Notes: a model not told the origin generated them from the sequence alone. Counted from the first letter of the stretch, positions 1 to 7,171 are shown. The stretch: 7,424 bases of DNA from Opitutia bacterium (GCA_003157575.1 PMKA01000315.1:1-7424), one strand, 5' to 3'. Numbers and translations: made by a program.

Positions 1-468
1 TGCTTCCAGTGCCACCTCGACAAGCGGAGCCAGTTCAGCCTTCCCCACGCCCATCCGCTGCTCGCGGGGCATGTGACCTGCGGCGACTGCCATGACCCGC
101 ACAAGGGCGACGCCGTCCGGGGCGGCGGAGCGGCGCTCGCTGCGACGACCGAGACCTGCCTCAAGTGCCACACGCAACAGGCCGGGCCGTACACCTACGC
201 CCACGGTGCGATCAGGGAGGAGGGCTGCACCGCATGCCACAATCCGCACGGCTCCGTCAACGACAAGATGCTGGTCGCCCGCGACGCAAACCTTTGCCTC
301 CGGTGCCATCTCGCGACGCTCAGCGCCGGCTTCAACATCGGCGGCTACAAGAGCGGCGGCCCGCACGCCAACGCCGTCGGATCGCGCCTCTCCGAAGGCG
401 CCTGCTGGTCTGCTGGCTGCCACGAGGATGTCCACGGCTCCAACATCAACGCTTCGTTGCGCCCCTAG
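1..468 (+). CDS. DmsE/MtrA/PioA-family decaheme c-type cytochrome, C-terminal part (5' truncated by window)
   Basis: The frame is open from base 1 to the TAG at 466-468, giving 155 residues without a start, so the gene begins outside the window. Five CXXCH motifs are visible (CFQCH at 1-15, CGDCH 79-93, CLKCH 157-171, CTACH 226-240, CLRCH 295-309), followed by a longer-spaced CWSAGCH (CX4CH) at 403-423. Paired CXXCH...PHG repeats and the ending VHGSN are characteristic of the DmsE/MtrA/PioA family. Members are periplasmic decaheme wires of about 300-350 residues that insert into an MtrB-type barrel and conduct electrons through the outer membrane. Six hemes in the last 155 residues fit ten overall, the missing four and the signal peptide lying upstream. 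An MtrB homologue follows after 21 bases, which supports the call. An internal ATG at base 73 is not a credible start, because it would discard the heme motif at 1-15 and leave no export signal. Confidence 0.9.
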   Translation, partial: CFQCHLDKRSQFSLPHAHPLLAGHVTCGDCHDPHKGDAVRGGGAALAATTETCLKCHTQQAGPYTYAHGAIREEGCTACHNPHGSVNDKMLVARDANLCLRCHLATLSAGFNIGGYKSGGPHANAVGSRLSEGACWSAGCHEDVHGSNINASLRP

Positions 469-489
469 CCCGTTCAGGACCCAACAACC

Positions 490-2703
490 ATGGATGCGAA
501 TCTCCCCTTCCGGCGGCGCCATGTTGTCCTGATTTGTGCCGGCGCGGCCCTCGCCTTCCCCGCGGTCCGGACATCTGCCGCCGACGCTCCGTCCCAGGGC
601 GACTCCCTGGCGCCCTCCGACAATTACATCAAGGTTTCCGGCCTCGCGCCGTTCGTCTCCGACGACAAGCCCGCGTTTGCAGCGCGCACGGGCTCGCCCG
701 CCGCCGGTTCCGGCGGCATCGAGGATTTCTCATTCGCAAAGGACCTCTCCGGCGACAGTACGATGAACGTCAACGGCCACGCGATCGGGGGATCCGATGA
801 CTACCTTGGCGAGCTCAAGCTCAACCGCACCGACCTCGGGTCCGTCGACGCCGGCTACAAGAGGTTCCGCACATTCTATGACGGAGTCGGCGGGTTCTTC
901 CCCCTGAACGACTCCTTCCAGGCGCTTTCCCCCGAAGGCCTGCATGTCGACCGCTCCTCGTTCTGGATCAGCGCAACACTGGCCAAACCCGACCTCCCGG
1001 TGTTCAATATCAGCTTCCATTCCGACACCCGGACCGGTCAGAAGGACTCCTCGGAGTGGGCCGCAATTGTGAACCCGAACGCGGTGATCGTGAACGGCGT
1101 GCTCAGCGGCACCGCGCGGCCGGCAAACACGCCCTTCATCGCCCCAAACGTCCAGAACCTCGACGAACGCCACCGCACCCTTGACGCCAGCATGGTCGCA
1201 ACGGTCGGCATGCTGACCGAAACCCTCAATGCGAGCCTCGGCTGGGTGAACAACGACGACTGGCGCAGCTACGTGAAATACCCGGGGTCGACTGTCATCG
1301 CCAATCCGGCGGTCACCGTCCTCGACGACCGGCAGACAATCCACTCGACCAATTTCCGCCTCCTCAGCCAGTCCGACATCAAGTTCAATTCCTGCGTCGC
1401 CCTGGATCTGGGCCTCACCTATTCCCATCAATCGAGCACAAACGGCGGGGAATGGACAAACCCCTCCTACAGCACCGCATTGAAGACCGTCTACACGGCC
1501 ATTTACGCGGGCAACATTTTCGGCGGCTCCAAGGTCGACGACTATGTCGGCAACCTGTTCCTGAAGCTCACCCCGACCAGAGACTGGCTGATCGATCTGG
1601 GCTTCCGCGACGAATTCAACGTCATTTCAAGCAGCGGCGGCTTTCAAGTGGTCTCCCTGCCATCCACGGCCAAGAACCTGAATTCCTCCAGCTTCACTGT
1701 CGCCAACGACGTCACCTATTCCCATCAGGCCGACCATGTCGCAACGCCCGAGATTTCGGTCCGCTACACGGGCATCAACCGGATCTCCCTCTATGCGACG
1801 TTCGACGACCGCATCAACCGAGGGAACCAGCACTGGATCAATCCCTACGCCGCCTCCACGACCGCCGGCGTCACCGGTATCACCACCACGGCGGGCGCTT
1901 CGCCGGGCTCGGTTTTCTTTCAGGACGCAAACCAGGATTATCAGAACGCAAAGATCGGAGCCAATTGGAGCCCATTCACCGTGCTGACGGTTCGCGCGGA
2001 GGTCTTCCGGAAGGACCACCAGAACAAGTTTATCGGAGACAGCGATATCATCGGAATCGCCAGCACGGGCGCGGTCTATCTGACCGGCTACACGTTCACC
2101 GGCACAACGCTCAGCGCCATCCTCAAGCCGCTGCCAACGTTGTCGTTCACCACACGTCTGGATTCCCAGGACGGCGCGATGTCCGTCACCGGCAACTCGA
2201 TCACGGGCGGCTCGGGCGCCGAGATCACCTCCGGCAAGGCGCGCGGCCGGACGATCAGCGAGGCGTTCGACTGGAATCCCAGCGGACAGTTCTACGTCCA
2301 CGGCGATGTGAGCGCAGCCTTCAACCGCCTTCAAACAGCTTATCCGATCGTGACCGTGGTCACCACGTCTCCATCCGTGGCGACGCCCATCCAGAACGCC
2401 GACAACAACTACGTCACAGGAAGCATCCTGGCGGGCTTCGTCCTCAACAAGGAGACCGATGTCCGGCTCCAGGCCACCTACGCACATTCTGACAACTTCA
2501 ATCCGCAGATCGCGTCCGGCGGTCAGCCCTACGGGGCCGGTTTCGACGAAAAGAGCATCACAGCCGGGGTGAAGTATAAGGTGACGAACCGTTGGATCGT
2601 CGACGGCAAGGTCGGATATCTCCACCGAACGGATGCAACGACGGGCGGCTTCACCAATTACCGGGGTCCGCTGGCCTACATCGGGCTGACCTACTCCCTC
2701 TGA
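490..2703 (+). CDS. MtrB/PioB-family decaheme-associated outer-membrane beta-barrel protein
   Basis: This 737-residue protein begins with a signal peptide: an RRR basic patch at 8-10, a hydrophobic core at about 12-25, and likely cleavage near the TSA-A at 28-31. The rest is rich in Ser/Thr/Gly/Asn and alternating hydrophobic residues, as in a large transmembrane beta-barrel, and ends in LAYIGLTYSL, a C-terminal beta-strand (final residue Leu rather than the commoner Phe/Trp). The segment RFRTFYDGVGGFFP (about 125-138) resembles the MtrB/PioB family hallmark, and the length is close to Shewanella MtrB (about 700). The family forms a sheath around an MtrA-type decaheme cytochrome in the outer membrane. 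The cognate cytochrome ends 21 bases upstream, so the two are almost surely co-transcribed. AGGA at 476-479, ten bases before the ATG, is a weak ribosome binding site. The N-terminal CXXC of gammaproteobacterial MtrB is absent; the only cysteines are Cys16 in the signal peptide and Cys302. Confidence 0.93.
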   Translation: MDANLPFRRRHVVLICAGAALAFPAVRTSAADAPSQGDSLAPSDNYIKVSGLAPFVSDDKPAFAARTGSPAAGSGGIEDFSFAKDLSGDSTMNVNGHAIGGSDDYLGELKLNRTDLGSVDAGYKRFRTFYDGVGGFFPLNDSFQALSPEGLHVDRSSFWISATLAKPDLPVFNISFHSDTRTGQKDSSEWAAIVNPNAVIVNGVLSGTARPANTPFIAPNVQNLDERHRTLDASMVATVGMLTETLNASLGWVNNDDWRSYVKYPGSTVIANPAVTVLDDRQTIHSTNFRLLSQSDIKFNSCVALDLGLTYSHQSSTNGGEWTNPSYSTALKTVYTAIYAGNIFGGSKVDDYVGNLFLKLTPTRDWLIDLGFRDEFNVISSSGGFQVVSLPSTAKNLNSSSFTVANDVTYSHQADHVATPEISVRYTGINRISLYATFDDRINRGNQHWINPYAASTTAGVTGITTTAGASPGSVFFQDANQDYQNAKIGANWSPFTVLTVRAEVFRKDHQNKFIGDSDIIGIASTGAVYLTGYTFTGTTLSAILKPLPTLSFTTRLDSQDGAMSVTGNSITGGSGAEITSGKARGRTISEAFDWNPSGQFYVHGDVSAAFNRLQTAYPIVTVVTTSPSVATPIQNADNNYVTGSILAGFVLNKETDVRLQATYAHSDNFNPQIASGGQPYGAGFDEKSITAGVKYKVTNRWIVDGKVGYLHRTDATTGGFTNYRGPLAYIGLTYSL
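1415..1727 (+). repeat. 16-base in-frame direct repeat inside the barrel gene
   Basis: TCACCTATTCCCATCA occurs perfectly at 1415-1430 and 1712-1727, 297 bases (99 codons) apart and in the same reading frame. Both copies encode TYSHQ, at residues 310-314 and 409-413, in what look like barrel strands (LGLTYSHQ and NDVTYSHQ). A related ATYAHS occurs near the C-terminus. It most likely reflects similar beta-strands, possibly an old internal duplication, rather than a mobile or regulatory element. Confidence 0.4.
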
Positions 2704-2801
2704 GGTGCTTCTCCACCCCCCCGGCGCGCAAATGGCATAGTTTCTGAAAAAGAATCTCGCTTAACCCATTCCCCTCCCGGCCTTCGACCCGACCCAATGT
2801 C

Positions 2802-3134
2802 ATGAAAAAAATCCTCGTCCTTTCGCTCCTCGCATCGTCCTTCATGGTCACGGCCGCATTCGCGGCGCCTGCAGCCGACAACTGGGACAACAACTGCACC
2901 AAATGTCACAGTGCCGACGGTTCCGGCAGCGGCAAGATGGGAAAGAGACTCAAGCTCAAGAACTACACGGATGCCGCAGTCCAGGCCGCGATGAAGGATG
3001 AGGACATGGTCAAGGCCATCAAGGGAGGCGTCAGGGACGAGGCCGGAAAAGAAAGGATGAAGTCTTTCAAGGACGACCTCTCCGACGCCGAGGTGAACGA
3101 TCTGGTCGCCTACATCAGGAATATGAAGAAGTGA
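2802..3134 (+). CDS. Small exported class I monoheme cytochrome c
   Basis: The 110-residue product starts with a clear Sec signal peptide (MKK, hydrophobic 4-20, AFA-A cleavage near 21-22). One heme motif, CTKCH, lies at 32-36 right after the mature N-terminus. Met86, in KERMKSF, is the probable distal axial ligand. The C-terminal helix DAEVNDLVAYIRNM (95-108) is typical of small class I cytochromes of the c6/c551/cbb3-subunit type. The mature protein, about 88 residues and lysine-rich, should be a soluble periplasmic electron carrier. Its place between the outer-membrane conduit genes and the inner-membrane multiheme gene suggests a shuttle between them, which is inference. ATG at 2802 is chosen because it begins a complete signal peptide. 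No Shine-Dalgarno is visible before it; the upstream bases are pyrimidine-rich. The coding sequence uses more AAG/GAC and looks less GC-rich than its neighbours, probably reflecting its charged composition. Confidence 0.93.
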   Translation: MKKILVLSLLASSFMVTAAFAAPAADNWDNNCTKCHSADGSGSGKMGKRLKLKNYTDAAVQAAMKDEDMVKAIKGGVRDEAGKERMKSFKDDLSDAEVNDLVAYIRNMKK

Positions 3135-3178
3135 CGCGGGCGCGCTCCCCGGCTTCCAGCCCGCGCGGCTCTTTTCTC
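3135..3178 (+). terminator. Possible intrinsic terminator after the monoheme cytochrome gene
   Basis: A perfect 7-bp GC stem, CGCGGGC (3135-3141) with GCCCGCG (3159-3165), closes a 17-base loop. It is followed a few bases later by the T-rich CTCTTTTCTC (3169-3178). It starts directly after the TGA at 3132-3134. The loop is long and the T run is interrupted, so it may be weak or attenuating. If it works, the gene at 3240 would depend partly on its own promoter. Confidence 0.35.
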
Positions 3179-3222
3179 GCGGGCATTACCCCCCTCCCCG
3201 TCACTCGCGAAACTTCCGGATC

Positions 3223-3235
3223 AGGATTGAATCCT
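3223..3235. promoter_or_regulatory. Short inverted repeat just before the NapC/ImcH-like start codon
   Basis: AGGATT-g-AATCCT is a 13-base palindrome with one central base, ending four bases before the ATG at 3240. Its left arm includes AGGA, the only Shine-Dalgarno-like sequence here, at a long 13-base spacing from the start. It could be a small operator half-site pair or a hairpin affecting ribosome access. A palindrome this short can occur by chance, so the call is tentative. Confidence 0.2.
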
Positions 3236-3239
3236 CATC

Positions 3240-4736
3240 ATGAGCGACGCCTCCGCCCCTCCCCCGCCTGAGCGTTCGTCATTTTTCAGAAACTGGCTGA
3301 GTCTCGCGGGCGCGATCGTCGCGGCGGGGAGTCTGTTCGCCTTCGCCTTGCTCGTGGCGATCGACACCTTGGCGCACAAGGCGAATCCCTACGTCGGCAT
3401 CCTCACCTATCTGGTTGCGCCGGCGTTCCTGATAGGAGGGCTGCTCCTGGCGCTCATCGGATGGTGGTTGAGGCGGCGCCAGGCCGCACGGGCGCCCGGA
3501 GCCGCTGAACACCTCCCGCTTGCCATCGACTTTTCGCGACCGCGCGACCGCCGTTTCTTGGGGTTCTTCGCATTGGGAGCCGCGCTTTTCCTGCTGCTCA
3601 CGGCGTTCGGCAGCTACCAGACCTATCACTTTACGGAATCGGTGGCGTTCTGCGGCGAAACATGCCACACGGTCATGCAGCCGGAGTTCACAACCTACCA
3701 GCATGGCGCACATGCGCGCGTTTCGTGCGCCGAATGCCACATCGGCTCCGGCGCGTCCTGGTACGTGAAATCCAAGATCAGCGGGGCCTACCAGGTCTAC
3801 GCGACGGCCTTCAACAAGTATGAGCGGCCGATCAAGACCCCGATCCGCAACCTGCGTCCGGCCCAGGAGACGTGCGAACGCTGCCACTGGCCCGAGAAAT
3901 TCACAGGAAACCTCGACCGATCCTACGTGCACTACCTTTCCGACAAGAGGAACACCCCGTACACGGTGCGGCTTTCCCTGCGGGTCGGCGGCGGACAGCC
4001 GGGCGAAGGTTTCTTCGGCGGGATTCACTGGCACATGAACGTCGCCAACAAGATCGAATATTTTGCCGCCGATCCGCAGCGCCAGGTCATTCCGTGGATC
4101 CGCATGACCTCGGCGACCACGGGCGAAGTGAGGGTTTTTCGGGCCAAGGATTTCCAGGGCGAACCGCCGCCGGCATCTGTCCGGAGGATGGACTGCATGG
4201 ACTGCCACAACCGGCCGGCGCACGCCTACCAGACCCCGAACCAGGCGGTCGAGGTCGACATGGCACTCGGCAAGATAAGCACCCGGCTGCCCTATATCAA
4301 ACAGACCGCAGTCGAGGCGCTGACAACGGAATATCCCGACACCGGCAGGGCTTTCGAGGGGATCGCCGCGGCGTTGCGCAGGAAATACCAGGCCGACGAC
4401 GAGGTCGCCCCGGCCACCGCCGCGATCCAACGCATCTACAAGGAGGATTTCTTCCCAAAGATGAAGGCCGATTGGCGCACCTACCCCAGCAACATCGGCC
4501 ATAAGGACTGGCCCGGCTGCTTCCGCTGTCATGACGACAAGCATCGCACAGCCGACGGGGGCGCGACGGTGCGTTCGGGCGACTGCAACGCCTGCCACAC
4601 GATCCTTGCTCAGGGGCGCGGCGAGGAACTCAGCCGCATCGCGCCGCAGGGCGTCGAATTCAAGCATCCGGGCGGCGACCTGGACCCCGGGGTCCTTTGC
4701 AGCGATTGCCACAACGGCGGCAGCCAGAACCAGTGA
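3240..4736 (+). CDS. NapC/NirT-family inner-membrane heptaheme cytochrome c (ImcH-like quinol dehydrogenase)
   Basis: The 498-residue protein has three hydrophobic helices (about 19-42, 52-76 and 105-124) and then a periplasmic domain. Seven heme-binding motifs are visible: CGETCH at 138-143 (CX3CH spacing), then CAECH 163-167, CERCH 212-216, CMDCH 319-323, CFRCH 427-431, CNACH 449-453 and CSDCH 487-491. The block from 138 to 216, with TVMQPEF after heme 1, HARVSCAECHIGSGASW, VKSKISG and ETCERCHWPEKF, is the NapC/NirT signature. The later GIHWHM (261-266) and the three-helix, seven-heme layout recall Geobacter ImcH, the inner-membrane cytochrome needed for respiration to high-potential extracellular acceptors. 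Such proteins oxidise menaquinol at the cytoplasmic membrane and pass electrons to periplasmic cytochromes. Lys177/Lys179, after heme 2, lie where NapC-family quinol-site residues are expected. It follows the monoheme cytochrome by 105 bases. Assignment to the family is firm; ImcH-like function and electron direction are inference. Confidence 0.93.
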   Translation: MSDASAPPPPERSSFFRNWLSLAGAIVAAGSLFAFALLVAIDTLAHKANPYVGILTYLVAPAFLIGGLLLALIGWWLRRRQAARAPGAAEHLPLAIDFSRPRDRRFLGFFALGAALFLLLTAFGSYQTYHFTESVAFCGETCHTVMQPEFTTYQHGAHARVSCAECHIGSGASWYVKSKISGAYQVYATAFNKYERPIKTPIRNLRPAQETCERCHWPEKFTGNLDRSYVHYLSDKRNTPYTVRLSLRVGGGQPGEGFFGGIHWHMNVANKIEYFAADPQRQVIPWIRMTSATTGEVRVFRAKDFQGEPPPASVRRMDCMDCHNRPAHAYQTPNQAVEVDMALGKISTRLPYIKQTAVEALTTEYPDTGRAFEGIAAALRRKYQADDEVAPATAAIQRIYKEDFFPKMKADWRTYPSNIGHKDWPGCFRCHDDKHRTADGGATVRSGDCNACHTILAQGRGEELSRIAPQGVEFKHPGGDLDPGVLCSDCHNGGSQNQ

Positions 4737-4849
4737 ATTGGCGTCGAGGATGCCCGGATTCGGTGGAAGGCCGGCGAGAGCCCGTCCGGCGGCGGCATCA
4801 AGGCGGAAAATCGTCGCAAGCGCGCGCGATTCGGCTGAGACAATAGCGC

Positions 4850-7171
4850 ATGACCGACACGGCTTCCGAAGCTGAGCGCACGCGCCGCCTTGTCCTGGCT
4901 GCTGTCGGCGGTCTCGGCGTCTCCGCGGTCATGACGCAGCTGGCGCTCATGAGGGAACTCCTCGGGGCGTTTTCGGGCAACGAGCTCGTCCTCGGCATAA
5001 GCATGGGCTGCTGGTTGATGTTGACCGGACTCGGCGCCTGGTCGGGACGGTTTCTCCCCGGCAGCCGCGCGGGCGCAGCCCAGGCCCCGCGTGGAGACGC
5101 GGCCCCCCCGTCACATGGCAATCGCCTGACCGCGGCGGGGGTGCCGCAGCTTCAAATCGCTGCGGGCGGATCCGACACCGCCATCGTTCCACTCGGCCTC
5201 CTCCTCACCGCAGTCCTCCCGCTCATCCAGGTGGTCGCCGTCCGCGTCCTCCGCGATGTCGTTTTCATCCGCGGCGCCGCGGTTGGCGTTTTGGGCACTG
5301 TGCTGGGTTGCGCGGGCCTGCTTCTTCCGTTCTGTCTGGTCTCGGGCGCCCTGCTTGCCCGGGCCTGCGCGCTCCTCGCGCGTGAGAACGGTCCCGCCGC
5401 CATCGGCCGGGTGTATCTTGCCGACAGCATCGGAAGCATCGCCGGCGGAGCCCTGTTCAGTTTCGCACTCGTGCCGTTCTTCGATCACTTCGCGCTGCTC
5501 TGTTTCCCGGCCGCGCTGAACGTCCTGCTCGCCGGAGCCCTGGCCTGGCATTTCCGCCGGCGCCTGCTCCTGGGATCCGCGATCATCGTCGCCGCCGGAC
5601 TGGCCGCGCACATCGTCCTGGTCGACGCCGACAAGGTCACCACAGCCGTGCAGCATCTTGGGCGGCGCGTGGTCTTCCGCGCCAGCTCGCCCTACGGCCG
5701 CCTTGTCGTCACCGATGACGCCGGGCAGCTCACGTTCTTCGAGAACGGCCTGCCCGTGATCTCGACCCAGAACGTCGACCAGGTCGAGGAGACCGTCCAT
5801 TACGCGATGAGCCAGCGCCCCGAAGCGCGCCGGGTCCTGCTCATCTCGGGCGGGATCGCCGGCACGGCGCGGGAGATCCTCCGCTACGGCGGCGCCCGCG
5901 TCACCTATGTCGAGCTCGACCCCCTGGTCCTCGCCGCCGGACGCCTTTTCCTTCCGGAGAACCTCTCCGATCCGCGTATCGAAATCGTGACTACCGATGC
6001 CCGGCGCTTCGTCCGGGAGACCGGGGAGCGCTTCGACGTGGTGATCGTCGACACTCCCGATCCGACGACCTCCCTGCTCAACCGCCTCTACACGGCGGAG
6101 TTCTTCGGGGAAGTCCGCCGCATCCTGACCCCGGGCGGCGTCCTCCAGTTTCCGCTGGGACGTTACGAGAACTACGTCAGCCCGGAACTCGCCCGGCTGC
6201 TCTCCTCCGCCCATCTCACCGTCCGCCGCTCGTTCGCCCGCGTCATCATGATACCCGGCGGGCGCGTCTTCTTCCTCGCCTCGGACGGTCCGCTCACGCT
6301 CGACATCGCGGGACGGCTTGAGCGGCTCGGAATCGTCACGAAGCTGGTCAACCGCCATTATCTCGATGCAACGCTGGCCCCGGACCGGATCGCCGATCTG
6401 GAGCGCGCCGTGGCGCAGCCGGCGAGGCCCAACACCGATTTCGCGCCCGCACTTTACTACTACCATCTGCGGCACTGGCTGAGCCAGTTTGGCGCCGGCG
6501 CCGGGATTCTGGCGGGCATGCTGGCCGCCGTTTTCGCCGTCTGTCTGCTGGGGCTGCGCGCGATTCCGCGCGTTGTGTTCGCCTCGGGCTTTGCGGCATC
6601 GGCCCTCGAAGTCATCCTGCTGCTCGGATTCCAGGCCCTCTATGGTTCGTTGTACCGGCAGGTCGGGCTGGTTGTGACCGTGTTCATGACTGGTCTCGCC
6701 GCCGGCGCCTGGTGGGCGCAGCGAACCCTTCCCCGGACCGGGATTTCGGCCGGGCCCACGGTAGATTCCTCCCGGCACGCGTCAGCGTCCCCCCGCGCGA
6801 GGCTCTGCGTTCTCTCCCTGGCCATCGCGGTTTTCGCCGCGGCGCTGCCGCCGGTCCTGTCGCGACTTGGATGGCTCGATTCCGTCTCCGGGACGCCGCT
6901 CGCCGGCCAGGGCGTCGTGCTGTTTTTGACCTTCGGGCTGGCGGCGCTCGTCGGCGCGCAATTCCCGCTGGCCGGCGCTGCGGCGCCGGGCGCCGCAGCC
7001 ATCACAGCCTCCCGGCTCTACACCGCCGACTTTGCCGGCGCGGCGCTTGGTGCGCTCATGGTAAGCACGCTGCTCGTGCCCCTGTTCGGCACGACCGCCG
7101 TCTGCCTGTTCATCGCGGCATTGAATCTCGCGGCCGCTGCGGTAGCATGGAAGGCGACGTCTTCCAAATGA
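4850..7171 (+). CDS. Polytopic membrane protein with internal spermidine synthase-like domain
   Basis: The 773-residue protein has three parts. An N-terminal membrane module (about 12-257, around seven hydrophobic segments) is followed by a cytoplasmic spermidine synthase-like Rossmann domain (about 278-480) and a C-terminal membrane module (about 547-768). The central domain shows SPYGRLVV (280-287), SGGIAGTAREIL (333-344) at the nucleotide loop, VELDP (354-358) whose Glu355 should bind ribose, Asp383 in TTDARRF, and DTPDPTT (401-407), matching the aminopropyltransferase D-x-x-D-P motif. The acidic residue of the usual GGGDGG loop is replaced by Ile336. The two membrane modules share motifs (MLTGLGAW 57-64 with FMTGLAAGAW 612-621; VYLADSIGSIAGG 188-200 with LYTADFAGAALGA 723-735), so they look duplicated. 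Low-complexity linkers lie at about 70-108 and 626-650. No Shine-Dalgarno is visible before the ATG. Its substrate is unknown: a polyamine synthase is possible, but the changed loop and cytochrome neighbours allow another membrane-linked transfer reaction. Confidence 0.9.
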   Translation: MTDTASEAERTRRLVLAAVGGLGVSAVMTQLALMRELLGAFSGNELVLGISMGCWLMLTGLGAWSGRFLPGSRAGAAQAPRGDAAPPSHGNRLTAAGVPQLQIAAGGSDTAIVPLGLLLTAVLPLIQVVAVRVLRDVVFIRGAAVGVLGTVLGCAGLLLPFCLVSGALLARACALLARENGPAAIGRVYLADSIGSIAGGALFSFALVPFFDHFALLCFPAALNVLLAGALAWHFRRRLLLGSAIIVAAGLAAHIVLVDADKVTTAVQHLGRRVVFRASSPYGRLVVTDDAGQLTFFENGLPVISTQNVDQVEETVHYAMSQRPEARRVLLISGGIAGTAREILRYGGARVTYVELDPLVLAAGRLFLPENLSDPRIEIVTTDARRFVRETGERFDVVIVDTPDPTTSLLNRLYTAEFFGEVRRILTPGGVLQFPLGRYENYVSPELARLLSSAHLTVRRSFARVIMIPGGRVFFLASDGPLTLDIAGRLERLGIVTKLVNRHYLDATLAPDRIADLERAVAQPARPNTDFAPALYYYHLRHWLSQFGAGAGILAGMLAAVFAVCLLGLRAIPRVVFASGFAASALEVILLLGFQALYGSLYRQVGLVVTVFMTGLAAGAWWAQRTLPRTGISAGPTVDSSRHASASPRARLCVLSLAIAVFAAALPPVLSRLGWLDSVSGTPLAGQGVVLFLTFGLAALVGAQFPLAGAAAPGAAAITASRLYTADFAGAALGALMVSTLLVPLFGTTAVCLFIAALNLAAAAVAWKATSSK

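Noticed and set aside
1452..2492. 346-residue open frame overlapping the barrel gene on the + strand
   Set aside because: It lies wholly inside the MtrB-type gene in another frame and is Arg/His/Pro-rich without any recognisable feature.
2733..2747. Sigma-54-like promoter (TGGCATAG with GA ten bases after GG) before the monoheme gene
   Set aside because: The -24 half is fair, but the -12 GC is replaced by GA and no activator site is visible. It sits in a relatively AT-rich island (about 2728-2769) that may hold some promoter, but none can be defined.
3279..4712. Long antisense open frame (477 residues) opposite the NapC-type gene
   Set aside because: It mirrors the heme protein on the other strand, has no recognisable domain, and is rich in Arg/Gly/Val/Asp as expected from the complement of a GC-rich gene.
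4770..4790. GCCGG...CCGGC hairpin after the NapC-type gene as a terminator
   Set aside because: The stem is only 5 bp and no T run follows; such inverted repeats are expected by chance at this GC content.
5111..6778. Long antisense open frame (555 residues) opposite the synthase-like fusion
   Set aside because: It has low-complexity Arg/Gly/Glu/Asp composition with no domain or signal, whereas the + strand frame has clear motifs and helices. It is a by-product of GC-rich codon use.
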